A stretch of 64,000 nt of DNA from an uncultured Saprospiraceae bacterium (GTDB lineage: Bacteria > Bacteroidota > Bacteroidia > Chitinophagales > Saprospiraceae): NCBI GenBank assembly GCA_905480605.1, contig CAJQRD010000035.1, positions 1-64,000 on the forward strand, written 5' to 3'. The translations under genes and the position numbers were made by a program. Below, piece after piece: positions 56,095-64,000 of this stretch (its first letter is position 1; the number at the start of each line of letters is the position of its first letter). Under the pieces are notes generated by a model, which saw only the letters and a program-made list of their open reading frames with translations, made no database searches and was not told the DNA's origin.

Positions 56095-57129
56095 ATGAGA
56101 AAATTATTATATATATCAATTTTTACACTGTTTTTTGTTTCATGCTTAGACCCAATAGATTTGCCAACTCAACAAGGTGATCCTAAGGTTGTTGTCGATG
56201 GTACATTTACCGATTTATTAGAAAAGCAGATTGTAAAATTATCATATTCTACATTTGTTGAAAATCAAGTAATTGAACCTGTCACTGGCGCACAAGTTTC
56301 AGTTGAAGACGATGCTGGAAACAGCATCCTATTTACAGAAGAAAATCCTGGCGAATACTCTTCTCTTAGTCAAGCGGTAAGAGGCAGAACTTATAACCTT
56401 AAGGCTATTTTGGATAATGACGATATATTGACAAGTAGAATCCAATCCGTCCCAACTTCTTTTGTTCTTGATAGTATTTCAATAAAGGATTCTTTGACAA
56501 CCTTTATTGATCAAGGTGGTAACAGACGAAGACTTAATTCTATTCATTTTATTTCACACGGATCTCAGCAAAGTGTAAATGAGAATTTGTTTTTAAGATA
56601 TAAAATTAATACAACATATAGGGTTTCTGAAGTTATTTGCAATCCTTTGGTATCTGCAAAGACTTGTTATATCAGTAATGATGAAAGGCCACAGTCCGTT
56701 CAATTATTGGAAGTAGAAGAATCGGATGTACCTTTCGCGTTTAAACAATTTATATATTTTAGGCCAATTGATTTTTACTTTGGTGAAATTTTTGGTCTGG
56801 ATGTTGGTTTACTATCCTATAATCAAGAGGAGTATAATTATTGGGTAAACTTAAAAGCAACATTTGATCAAAATGGAGACATTACAGATGTCTTACCTGG
56901 GAAATTAATTGGAAATATAATAAGTTCTTCTGGCAATGAAATATTAGGTTCCTTTGCGGTGGTAGGGAAAAGTAGAGCAACTAAGCTTGTCCGTAATTCT
57001 GACTTTACAAAATATCAAAATCCTTATTGTGGAGTTGCAGGATTTCAACCTTTTCCACTTCCAGATGAATGTTGTTTTTGTTTACTCTTTCCTGGAAGCA
57101 CTTTGGAGAAACCTGATTATTGGCCATAA
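56095..57129 (+). CDS. DUF4249 domain-containing lipoprotein
   Basis: A 344-residue lipoprotein (MRKLLYISIFTLFFVSC, Cys17, then LDPIDL). The N-terminus (KVVVDGTFTDLLEKQIVKLS) is the typical start of DUF4249, followed by VTGAQVSVEDDAGNSILFTE and ending with a Cys-rich part (CGVAGFQPFPLPDECCFCLL). DUF4249 proteins accompany one class of TonB receptor and probably sit with it at the outer membrane, possibly as a ligand-binding partner. Here it follows the STN-type receptor by 3 bp. The Cys-rich tail is striking for an envelope protein. Confidence 0.9.
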   Translation: MRKLLYISIFTLFFVSCLDPIDLPTQQGDPKVVVDGTFTDLLEKQIVKLSYSTFVENQVIEPVTGAQVSVEDDAGNSILFTEENPGEYSSLSQAVRGRTYNLKAILDNDDILTSRIQSVPTSFVLDSISIKDSLTTFIDQGGNRRRLNSIHFISHGSQQSVNENLFLRYKINTTYRVSEVICNPLVSAKTCYISNDERPQSVQLLEVEESDVPFAFKQFIYFRPIDFYFGEIFGLDVGLLSYNQEEYNYWVNLKATFDQNGDITDVLPGKLIGNIISSSGNEILGSFAVVGKSRATKLVRNSDFTKYQNPYCGVAGFQPFPLPDECCFCLLFPGSTLEKPDYWP

Positions 57130-57208
57130 CTAGGATTTTAGTTACAACCTTGACATAGATTCAAATTTGCTTATTTAATATATTTTTCTTTAAAAAAATG
57201 ACTAGACT

Positions 57209-59236
57209 ATGAAGCTATTTTACATACTTACAGTTTTTCTTTTATATACTTCAAATATATTGTCTCAATCTGCCTGGGAAGTTAAAGCCGATAATATTGA
57301 TCCAAATAATTATTATGGTGTAACTGTTGCTAATGGTATTATAGGTGTTGTTTCAAGTGCAGAACCATTGAAAGTGAATGATGTTGTATTGAACGGTGTT
57401 TATGATTATTACCAGAGAGGGAGAGTGTCTAATATTCTAAAAACGTTCAACCATTTAAATATGAATTTGGATGTTGATGGAATTCGAATTTCTGGTTCTT
57501 CAATTTCTAATTATCAACAGACCTTGGATATGAAAGAGGCTATGCTGGAAACCAGTTTTGATGTTGAAGATAAAATTTCTTTGTCTACTCAAATGATGGC
57601 GCTACAACATCTTCCTTACACTGCAATGATAAAAGTTACGATCAAGGCACATAAAGATGCACGCATTACACCTATGTCAGTTATAGAGGCCCCAAATCAT
57701 CTTAATGATGTAAGAAATTATTATGCTGAGATTGATAGACCTCATGTTAAGATTCCATTGATGACTTCTGTTGGTTTAAGCCCTTCAGGAAATATAAAAG
57801 TGGCAGCTTCTAATAGTTTTATTTTCAATGAAAAACATGGAGAGCAGCCTATCCTGATTCATGAGGATTGGGATTACAATATGCACCTTACCAAGTTTTA
57901 TAAAAAATTGAAAGCTGGGGAAGAGTATTCATTTTCGATTGTGGCTTCAGCCTGTGCATCCACGCAATATGAAGATCCACATAACGAAGCTGAGCGTTTG
58001 ACAATATTTGCGGCATTGGAAGGGGAGAAGAGGTTGCTATCCAAGCATATCAAAGCTTGGAATGAATTATGGAAATCAAACATTACCGTAGAGGGTGATA
58101 TTGATGTTACTAGAGATATTAGATTTGCCTTGTACCATTTGTATTCTTTTGCTCGAGAAGGCACAGCATTCAGTCTGTCTCCAATGGGTTTGTCTGGCTT
58201 AGGTTACAATGGACATGTATTTTGGGATACAGAATTGTGGATGTATCCTCCATTATTGATGTTACAACCGAAAATTGCCAAGTCTCTTTTAGAATATAGA
58301 TTTGAACGTTTGGAAGCGGCCAAGCAGAATGCTTTTTCACATGGATATAAAGGAGCTATGTTCCCTTGGGAATCTGCTGGCGATGGATCAGAAGATACAC
58401 CTGTTTGGGCATTAACAGGTCCTTTTGAACATCATATTTCTGGTTGTGTATCTTGGGCATTTTGGAAATACTTTCAAGTAACGAAGGATACTAAGTGGTT
58501 AAAGGAAAAAGGATATCAAGTGATCAGTGCAGTAGCGGATTTTTGGGCGAGTAGAGTTGATCGAAATGGTCCAGGGAATTATGATATTGTAAATGTGGTT
58601 GGTGCCGATGAATGGGCCGAAAATATAGACAACAATGCATTTACAAATGCAGTGGCTATTTTGTCATTGAGATATGCAACGCAAGCAGCTCAAGTATTAG
58701 GATTTGAAGCTGATCCTGATTGGAAGCACGTTGCTGATAATGTTCCAATTTTAAAATTTGAAAATGGGGTAACAAAAGAACATGCAACATATCTTGGAGA
58801 AGAAATCAAACAAGCTGATGTTAACTTGTTAGCATTCCCACTTGGACTAATTGACGATAAAAAACAAATACTTTCTGACCTTGAGTATTATAAACCTCGA
58901 ATGAGTCCAAATGGACCTGCAATGGGAGCCGCTATATTGTCAACTTTATATAATCAGTTGGGTGATACTGAAAAAGCAGCCAAGATATTCTCTAATTCCT
59001 ACAAGTTAAATGAAGTTCCACCATTTGGTGTTATTGCAGAAACAGCTGGAGGAACCAATCCTTATTTTGCTACCGGTGCTGGAGGAATGTTACAAGCTGT
59101 ACTTTCTGGCTTTGGTGGATTGAGAATTACTGATAAAGGTATTATTCAAACAGAAGTGAATATTCCCAATACATGGGGTAAGTTAACACTAACGGGTGTA
59201 GGCAATACAAAAAAAACATTTACAGTTAAAAATTAA
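57209..59236 (+). CDS. Secreted glycoside hydrolase family 65 protein
   Basis: A 675-residue GH65-type protein with a signal peptide (MKLFYILTVFLLYTSNILSQ), so it is periplasmic or exported. The N-terminal beta-sandwich (to about residue 270) is followed by an (alpha/alpha)6 barrel with FWDTELWMYPP (338-348) and VVGADEWAENIDNNAFTNA (from about 463); Glu468 or Glu471 in the DEWAE segment would be the general acid. GH65 phosphorylases are cytoplasmic and about 750 residues, while signal-bearing shorter members tend to be glucosidases, like acid trehalase or the protein-glucosylgalactosyl-hydroxylysine glucosidase group. Hydrolysis of an alpha-glucoside is therefore the better guess. It closes the susCD-lipoprotein-receptor block. 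Confidence 0.9.
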   Translation: MKLFYILTVFLLYTSNILSQSAWEVKADNIDPNNYYGVTVANGIIGVVSSAEPLKVNDVVLNGVYDYYQRGRVSNILKTFNHLNMNLDVDGIRISGSSISNYQQTLDMKEAMLETSFDVEDKISLSTQMMALQHLPYTAMIKVTIKAHKDARITPMSVIEAPNHLNDVRNYYAEIDRPHVKIPLMTSVGLSPSGNIKVAASNSFIFNEKHGEQPILIHEDWDYNMHLTKFYKKLKAGEEYSFSIVASACASTQYEDPHNEAERLTIFAALEGEKRLLSKHIKAWNELWKSNITVEGDIDVTRDIRFALYHLYSFAREGTAFSLSPMGLSGLGYNGHVFWDTELWMYPPLLMLQPKIAKSLLEYRFERLEAAKQNAFSHGYKGAMFPWESAGDGSEDTPVWALTGPFEHHISGCVSWAFWKYFQVTKDTKWLKEKGYQVISAVADFWASRVDRNGPGNYDIVNVVGADEWAENIDNNAFTNAVAILSLRYATQAAQVLGFEADPDWKHVADNVPILKFENGVTKEHATYLGEEIKQADVNLLAFPLGLIDDKKQILSDLEYYKPRMSPNGPAMGAAILSTLYNQLGDTEKAAKIFSNSYKLNEVPPFGVIAETAGGTNPYFATGAGGMLQAVLSGFGGLRITDKGIIQTEVNIPNTWGKLTLTGVGNTKKTFTVKN

Positions 59237-59244
59237 CTAGCTAA

Positions 59245-59964
59245 TTAGTGTTCGATTATATAATCAATGACTTGCTCAAATTTTAGATTTAATGTATCGC
59301 CTTGCGAGTCGACCAATGATACATCCGAATAATCAGGGCCTTCATAAACTTCCCAGCTAAAAGTAACATCTTTTTCAGCAGGTATTTTGAGAAGCCATTC
59401 TGAAGATTGACTTCCAGGATTTCCAATGTTGTAAACGAAGTCCTTATCTGCATGAGAGGCTCTAATTTTTAAGATTACATCATTGTAAAGATTTGTATTG
59501 ACAACATCACTAAAAGTTAAATTCACTTGTGCTGCTTTCCACACATAAACCGTGATTTCAATTTCTTGTTCGAAATGCTTTCTTATAGTGGCCAATACTT
59601 CGCCATTTTGTTCAATTTGTTGAAGTCTGAAAAATGATGAGGTGACATATAATTCCTGCCACACAATTGATGGGTCGAACATTCCCTCTTTTAGGTCAGC
59701 GGCTAATGTGTTTTCATCAATTAAACTAATTAGTCTCGCTTCTCCTTTGCTGTTCGTGGTTGATGTTGCATCATGCAGTAACGCACTTCCTCCAAAATGT
59801 TGCAGCAGGCGCAGCTCAACACCTTCTAAAGGCTCATCGGTTAAAACATCCTTTACAATGAAATTATATTTCCACTCAGTTAAATTATCCGATCTACCAC
59901 AAGATAGTATTAGTAATACTGTAGAAATTAAAAGTGCAGAAAATAATAGTATAGATTTATGCAT
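59245..59964 (-). CDS. Hypothetical lipoprotein with beta-sandwich-type repeat
   Basis: A 239-residue lipoprotein. The likely start is ATG 59964 (MHKSILLFSALLISTVLLIL then SC); an upstream ATG at 59988 adds eight residues. After the lipobox Cys come a carboxypeptidase-regulatory-like domain (FIVKDVLTDEPLEGVELRLL, TTNSKGEARLISLID) and a second beta-rich half (VNLTFSDVVNTNLYNDVILK, WLLKIPAEKDVTFSWEVYEG) ending EQVIDYIIEH. No family recognised beyond the Ig-like fold. It faces the GH65 gene convergently, with only 8 bp between stops. Confidence 0.6.
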   Translation of the reverse strand: MHKSILLFSALLISTVLLILSCGRSDNLTEWKYNFIVKDVLTDEPLEGVELRLLQHFGGSALLHDATSTTNSKGEARLISLIDENTLAADLKEGMFDPSIVWQELYVTSSFFRLQQIEQNGEVLATIRKHFEQEIEITVYVWKAAQVNLTFSDVVNTNLYNDVILKIRASHADKDFVYNIGNPGSQSSEWLLKIPAEKDVTFSWEVYEGPDYSDVSLVDSQGDTLNLKFEQVIDYIIEH

Positions 59965-60083
59965 AAATTTTTTATCACCTACATACAAGTTAGTGAATTT
60001 AATAATACCAATACTATTGAATTTATTATTTAATTTTTAGAAAATAAATATAGCAATTTACATTATTGATAATGTTGACTTTA

Positions 60084-60593
60084 TCAATTTGAATTGAGAC
60101 ATTCATTAAAAAATGTTTCCAATTCTTCAATTTGATGTGATGCTTTTTTTTGCCCATAATGTGAAGTGAAATAAAAGGATAAAAAAGCAAGAAATAAAAA
60201 TGGAACAACTATCAATATCATTCCAGAATTTCCAATAGACATGTTTGCAAATCCAATAACAGTGGCTATCAAAATTAAAAGTCCAAGAATTGCATAAATG
60301 AAAACATAAAGCGTCCATACAGTAGGTGATGGTCCATAATGACCTCTTAAAATAGTATCGTCATCCAATTCAGATTTTTCCACTATTACTGATAAGTGTG
60401 GTGACCAATATTGATGACTTTCTTGATTGTGATATAGGTTGATATAACCAAGTCTTAACTTACCCCTAATCTTTCCTTCCTTTTTTTTAAGCTTGGCTTG
60501 AAATTTTTCATGTATTTCCTTAACGCCTAGGCTTGAATTTAATTCGAAGCGAGGTCGAATATCAAGTGATATGTTTGAATTGTCATCGATCAT
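60084..60593 (-). CDS. Hypothetical membrane protein with two transmembrane helices
   Basis: A 169-residue protein. The first about 95 residues are soluble and charged (a mixed alpha/beta domain with HQYWSPHLSVIVEK), then two hydrophobic helices (WTLYVFIYAILGLLILIATV about 92-111 and GMILIVVPFLFLAFLSFYFT about 123-142) and a short acidic tail. No motif recognised. It is 3 bp downstream of the four-helix protein gene on the same strand, so the two are co-expressed. Confidence 0.65.
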   Translation of the reverse strand: MIDDNSNISLDIRPRFELNSSLGVKEIHEKFQAKLKKKEGKIRGKLRLGYINLYHNQESHQYWSPHLSVIVEKSELDDDTILRGHYGPSPTVWTLYVFIYAILGLLILIATVIGFANMSIGNSGMILIVVPFLFLAFLSFYFTSHYGQKKASHQIEELETFFNECLNSN

Positions 60594-60596
60594 AAG

Positions 60597-61034
60597 CTAT
60601 TTGATATAATGTTTAGCAGTAAATACTCCTGATAATATAAGGAATAATAGTTTTATTATTTCTAAAATAACATAATACCAATGCGTATTTGAAGCTAAAG
60701 GGGGAGTACCATTTACGATCATATCTAATCTTTCATCAAGAATGGGCAATAGTATAATATTATCAATTACAACTATGACTATTGGAATCGCAAATAGATA
60801 AAAGAATTTTCTTTTTTCTTTTATTAAAAATATAAAGAGCACACTGAATATACTTAACACTATCTCAATTGTTGTCAATGCGCCGAATACAATTTTTCCA
60901 ATTCCTAACCCTAACTCCAAAGTAATTCCTGGTGCTTGAAACTTCAATGGTGCTTCAATAAATGATATGCCTGTAACCAAACCCGCCCAGATGAAAGTTA
61001 TAGTCATCAAAACTATAATATATGTTTTTTGCAT
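60597..61034 (-). CDS. Hypothetical four-helix membrane protein
   Basis: A 145-residue inner-membrane protein with four hydrophobic helices. The first extends to an unusual FIEAPLKFQAPGITLELGLG loop and the others are at about 45-68, 74-93 and 118-138. It resembles small uncharacterised DUF4149/TMEM205-type proteins in the short acidic loop after helix 1, but that match is from memory and uncertain. The start chosen is the ATG at 61034 (MQKTYII); a longer frame begins at 61061. It precedes the two-helix gene by 3 bp. Confidence 0.65.
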   Translation of the reverse strand: MQKTYIIVLMTITFIWAGLVTGISFIEAPLKFQAPGITLELGLGIGKIVFGALTTIEIVLSIFSVLFIFLIKEKRKFFYLFAIPIVIVVIDNIILLPILDERLDMIVNGTPPLASNTHWYYVILEIIKLLFLILSGVFTAKHYIK

Positions 61035-61072
61035 ATTGGTTAATAAGTGAGTTTTTAACAATTTACTACTAA

Positions 61073-61189
61073 TTATGCATATGATGCTACTAAAACCAGA
61101 GCTGCTAAAGCTACAGATAATCCCAATAATATCATTAATATGGTTAATATGGCATAGGATCTATTGGGTTTTTTAATATTGTTCATCAT
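61073..61189 (-). CDS. Small single-helix membrane protein (38 residues)
   Basis: A short gene on the minus strand: ATG at 61189, stop at 61073, translating to MMNNIKKPNRSYAILTILMI followed by LLGLSVALAALVLVASYA. It has a basic N-terminus and one hydrophobic helix. It is 38 bp upstream of the four-helix gene on the same strand, so the three small genes (61189 to 60084) may form one transcript. Family not recognised. Too short for routine gene finders. Confidence 0.45.
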   Translation of the reverse strand: MMNNIKKPNRSYAILTILMILLGLSVALAALVLVASYA

Positions 61190-61310
61190 TTGTTTTTTCT
61201 AAATGTCTCCTTTTTATACCTTATGATTTATGACATACATCATTTAAAATGGTGATTTTGGTCAAGCATTTTACTCTCCTTTAATTTAGCTCAAAACTCT
61301 GTATTTCCGT

Positions 61311-61672
61311 ATGTTAATTAAGACAGAAAAACTATTGCTTAGACCTTTTACAGTTGAAGATGTGGATGCTGTTTTTGAGTTTAGTTCTGACCCTATGCCG
61401 TAATTTATAAAAGGCATATGAAGCTCATAGGTTTTTCAGGTTTTAAATTTGATACCGAATTAAATGCTACAGAAATTGGGTATAGATTCTTGCCTTCTTA
61501 TTGGGGAAAGGGAATTGCAACAGAATCTGGTTTGCCATTTATAAAATTAGGTTTTGAGAAGTTTGACTTGAAAGAAATAGTTGACGTAGTCTATGATACT
61601 AACACTGCATCAATTCGGGTTTTGGAGAAATTGGGTATGCAGTTGAAAAAGATTGGAGATTTCTTTGATTGA
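61311..61672 (+). pseudogene. GNAT-family N-acetyltransferase with an internal deletion
   Basis: ATG 61311 starts MLIKTEKLLLRPFTVEDVDA, the characteristic beginning of RimJ/RimL-type GNAT proteins, then stops after FEFSSDPMP (TAA). A separate frame from 61418 carries the C-terminal half: EIGYRFLPSYWGKGIATESG with the acetyl-CoA loop, and YDTNTASIRVLEKLGM, both typical. The middle (about 40-50 residues) that should join them is missing, so an internal deletion removed the bulk of the substrate region and broke the gene. The C-terminal part alone (84 residues) would not be a complete acetyltransferase. Confidence 0.75.
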
Positions 61673-61737
61673 GGCCATACGTGCATGTGGTACTCAATTT
61701 CAAAGGATGAATTTTTATTACGATCTAGCACATTATA

Positions 61738-62346
61738 ATGTTGTCAGAAACGTTAAGAGCTTTCTTTATAAGTGAGTTCAATCGCAACCTTTTTTCTGTA
61801 GGTACTTTCATATTATTAATGCAACAACGAAGCACCGTTACTAAAATTATTTTTAAGGCATTAAATAATCCAAATATTGCCGATCACGAAGATGACGAAA
61901 CAGTAAAGGAATTTATTAGTCAATCGTGTAATTATATAGCTCAACGTATTGAAATTAAAACGCTATCAGAGTAATTTAAATTTTTTTCGAAGCAAGTTTT
62001 GCAACTTAACTTATTATTAGCTGAAGCCAAGATATTAAACGTTACAGGAAAATCGTATCATGAAAAACAAGTTTTGAAAAAGTTAGTGGCACATCATATT
62101 TTAATGATTCGAACTGATGTTTTTCCATTGCGTATGATACTTGATGATTTGGATATTCAATATAACCATTGAATTCATGACCTTGAAGAGTTATTCGAAA
62201 AGTTAGCTGCACCATCTTTGTTGACTTTTAAAGATATAAGAAAGAATCTTAGAAATTTAAGCGAGACAAAAGATGTTAGTGTTGTTGAAAATAGAATAGT
62301 AGTCATAAATGAGCACTTGTTCATTTATTATAGAATGTTGATTTAA
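61738..62346 (+). pseudogene. Decayed gene with two in-frame stops (family unknown)
   Basis: One frame of 202 codons from ATG 61738 is interrupted by TAA at 61972-61974 and TGA at 62170-62172, and ends in TAA at 62344-62346. The parts read MLSETLRAFFISEFNRNLFS, then VLQLNLLLAEAKILNVTGKS and HHILMIRTDVFPLRMILDDL, then LEELFEKLAAPSLLTFKDIR. All are leucine-rich and helix-like, and codon use is continuous across the stops, so this was one protein. The first 78 codons remain open and could be a short product. Family not recognised. Confidence 0.6.
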
Positions 62347-62525
62347 AAATCTTGATTACTAAGTGATAAACTAAGTAACCCTATTAAAGATATAGTCAGG
62401 TATGTAATTACGAGTGAGTCTGGTATATATTGGGATCTGACTAGTTCTTAAATTTCCTTACAAGGAATAATAGTTTTCGTTTCAAATTCGTATCTTGTTG
62501 CCTGAAATTGAAGTAAGTTATTTTA

Positions 62526-64000
62526 ATGGAAGTCGAGAAAAAATGGTGGAAAGAACAAGTGATTTATCAAATATATCCACGTTCTTTCAATGACAGTAAT
62601 GGTGATGGTATTGGTGATATACCAGGGATAATAAGCCAACTAGATTATTTGAAATATTTAGGGGTTGATATTATTTGGTTAAGCCCAATTTATGATTCTC
62701 CAAATGATGACAATGGTTACGATATCAGTGATTACTATAATATTCACCCTGAGTTTGGTACAATGGAGGATTTCGATGCACTTCTATCTGGTTTGCATAT
62801 TCGAGGAATGAAACTCATTATGGACGTTGTTGTCAATCACAGCTCAGATGAACATGAATGGTTTAAAAAATCCATAGCGTCTAAGGATTCCGATCACCGT
62901 AATTATTATTATTGGAAACCAGGGAAAAATGGAGGGCCACCAAATAATTGGCAATCATTTTTTGGAGGTTCTGCTTGGGAATTGGATCCAAAATCTGGAG
63001 AGTATTACTTGCATATATTTTCAAAAAAGCAACCTGATCTTAATTGGGAAAATGAGAAAGTCAGAAATGAGATATATAAAATACTAGCGTTTTGGTTGGA
63101 CAAGGGTGTTAATGGTTTCAGAATGGATGTAATTCCACTAATTTCGAAACGATTGGAATTTGCTGATGCTACTCAACCAACTTTTGGCAAGGTAGTAGAA
63201 GAGGTTTACTCAAATGGTCCTCGTGTGCACGAATTTATTAAAGAAATTAATGAACGGGTGTTGTCGAAGTATGATGTCATGACAGTAGGTGAAGGTCCAG
63301 GAATCTCTAAAGATGTTGGTTTAAATTATGTGGGTCATGATAGAGGTGAACTCAATATGATTTTTCATTTGGATCATATGTTTTTAGGCTTTGGGCCCCG
63401 AGGACGATTTGATCAATTGCCTTACAATTGGAATGACATTAAAAGAATTTTTAAAGACTGGTATGTGTCAATGGGTACATCAGGATGGGTGAGTATTTTT
63501 CTTGATAACCATGATTTTGCACGTTTGGTTTCCAGATTTGGCAATGACAAAGAATTTAGAAATGAAAGTTCTAAGATGTTGGCGATGTTGATATTAACAA
63601 TGAGAGGAACCCCATGTATATACCAAGGAACTGAAATTGGAATGACAAATGTGACTTTTAATAAAATAGAAGATTTTAAAGATTTGGAAACATTAAATTT
63701 TTATAAGGAGTTCACTAATGAAGGAATGGCTCCTGATGAATTTATTGGAATAGCCAATGAAAATGGTAGAGACAACGTGAGAACACCTATTCAATGGTCA
63801 GGTGCTGATAATGGGGGATTTACTGATGGAAAGCCATGGATTGCAATGAATCCCAACTATAATGAAATTAATGTTGAAGCGGCCTTATCAGATAAACAAT
63901 CTATTTTTTACTTTTACAAAGAACTATTGCACCTTAGAAAGAATGCACCTGCGCTTATTTATGGAGAGTGGGACGTGATTGATCAAGAATCTGAAAATGT
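62526..64000 (+). CDS. GH13 alpha-glucosidase (oligo-1,6-glucosidase-like), truncated by window end
   Basis: A 491-codon 5' part of a GH13 enzyme; the stop is beyond the window. The start is ATG 62526 (MEVEKKWWKEQVIYQIYPRS). Seen are the beginning of the TIM barrel (SFNDSNGDGIGDIPGI), domain B (DVVVNHSSDEHEWF), the catalytic Asp201 in GFRMDVI, the acid/base Glu256 in TVGEGPG, and Asp330 in LDNHDFARL. The pattern with RTPIQWSGADNGGFTDGKPW and TEIGM is that of oligo-1,6-glucosidases and alpha-glucosidases (the GH13 subfamily that also contains trehalose-6-phosphate hydrolase), acting on short alpha-glucosides. It has no signal peptide, so it is cytoplasmic. Confidence 0.95.
   Translation, partial: MEVEKKWWKEQVIYQIYPRSFNDSNGDGIGDIPGIISQLDYLKYLGVDIIWLSPIYDSPNDDNGYDISDYYNIHPEFGTMEDFDALLSGLHIRGMKLIMDVVVNHSSDEHEWFKKSIASKDSDHRNYYYWKPGKNGGPPNNWQSFFGGSAWELDPKSGEYYLHIFSKKQPDLNWENEKVRNEIYKILAFWLDKGVNGFRMDVIPLISKRLEFADATQPTFGKVVEEVYSNGPRVHEFIKEINERVLSKYDVMTVGEGPGISKDVGLNYVGHDRGELNMIFHLDHMFLGFGPRGRFDQLPYNWNDIKRIFKDWYVSMGTSGWVSIFLDNHDFARLVSRFGNDKEFRNESSKMLAMLILTMRGTPCIYQGTEIGMTNVTFNKIEDFKDLETLNFYKEFTNEGMAPDEFIGIANENGRDNVRTPIQWSGADNGGFTDGKPWIAMNPNYNEINVEAALSDKQSIFYFYKELLHLRKNAPALIYGEWDVIDQESEN

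Noticed and set aside
59642-60040. Plus-strand 132-codon frame over the minus-strand lipoprotein gene
   Set aside because: It is a shadow of the lipoprotein coding strand with a composition that looks like an antisense translation.

Overview
The window is AT-rich DNA from a Bacteroidota bacterium, most likely a free-living or marine member of the Saprospiria, Cytophagia or Flavobacteriia side of the phylum. I cannot resolve the family from sequence alone. The evidence is a SusC/SusD pair, several carboxypeptidase-regulatory-domain TonB receptors, DUF4249 and DUF1835 proteins, many lipoproteins with short signal peptides, an acidic stretch after a lipoprotein cysteine, and start codons without strong Shine-Dalgarno sequences.

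Layout. 1-8.6 kb: a loose set of single genes (YbhB/PEBP protein, dienelactone hydrolase, PLP decarboxylase, alpha/beta hydrolase, fasciclin lipoprotein, pseudouridine synthase, GreA/B-like protein) separated by relics of broken genes. 8.7-15.4 kb: a BNR-repeat secreted protein, a DUF1835 protein, then a minus-strand sugar epimerase/glycosyltransferase pair and an outer-membrane-type protein. 16.2-23.5 kb: SelO, a small zinc-ribbon protein and a soluble formate dehydrogenase module (FdhD, a NuoE-NuoF-like fusion, a molybdenum catalytic subunit with an active-site Cys). 24.5-28.3 kb: a TonB receptor and alanine dehydrogenase. 28.7-37.0 kb: histidine degradation (hutI-hutU) followed by a TRAP transporter (DctQ, DctM, DctP) and a BASS-family symporter. 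37.1 kb: a PlsC-like acyltransferase directly behind a heptanucleotide repeat. 38.4-59.2 kb: the most distinctive block, namely SusC/SusD, three giant calcium-motif beta-propeller lipoproteins of the FG-GAP plus ASPIC/UnbV type, a second TonB receptor with its DUF4249 partner, and a secreted GH65 enzyme. 59.2-64 kb: small membrane and lipoprotein genes on the minus strand, two decayed genes, and a GH13 alpha-glucosidase that runs off the window.

The 38-64 kb block reads as a surface capture and alpha-glucan or glycoconjugate use locus: SusC/D and the second TonB receptor for import, the large lipoproteins as probable surface binding or scaffold proteins, and GH65 and GH13 for cleavage. The substrate is not visible from sequence.

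Two non-coding themes run through the window. First, there is a family of intergenic repeats (two copies of a hairpin element at 28.4 and 34.6 kb with a compensating base pair, a shared 47-bp word at 7.4 and 32.5 kb, a perfect 18-bp-arm hairpin at 27.0 kb, and 7-, 21- and 24-bp tandem repeats). Second, there is an unusual density of gene relics (at 3.2, 4.7, 5.8, 15.6, 61.3 and 61.7 kb) carrying in-frame stops, frameshifts and deletions. No tRNA, rRNA or CRISPR array was seen.
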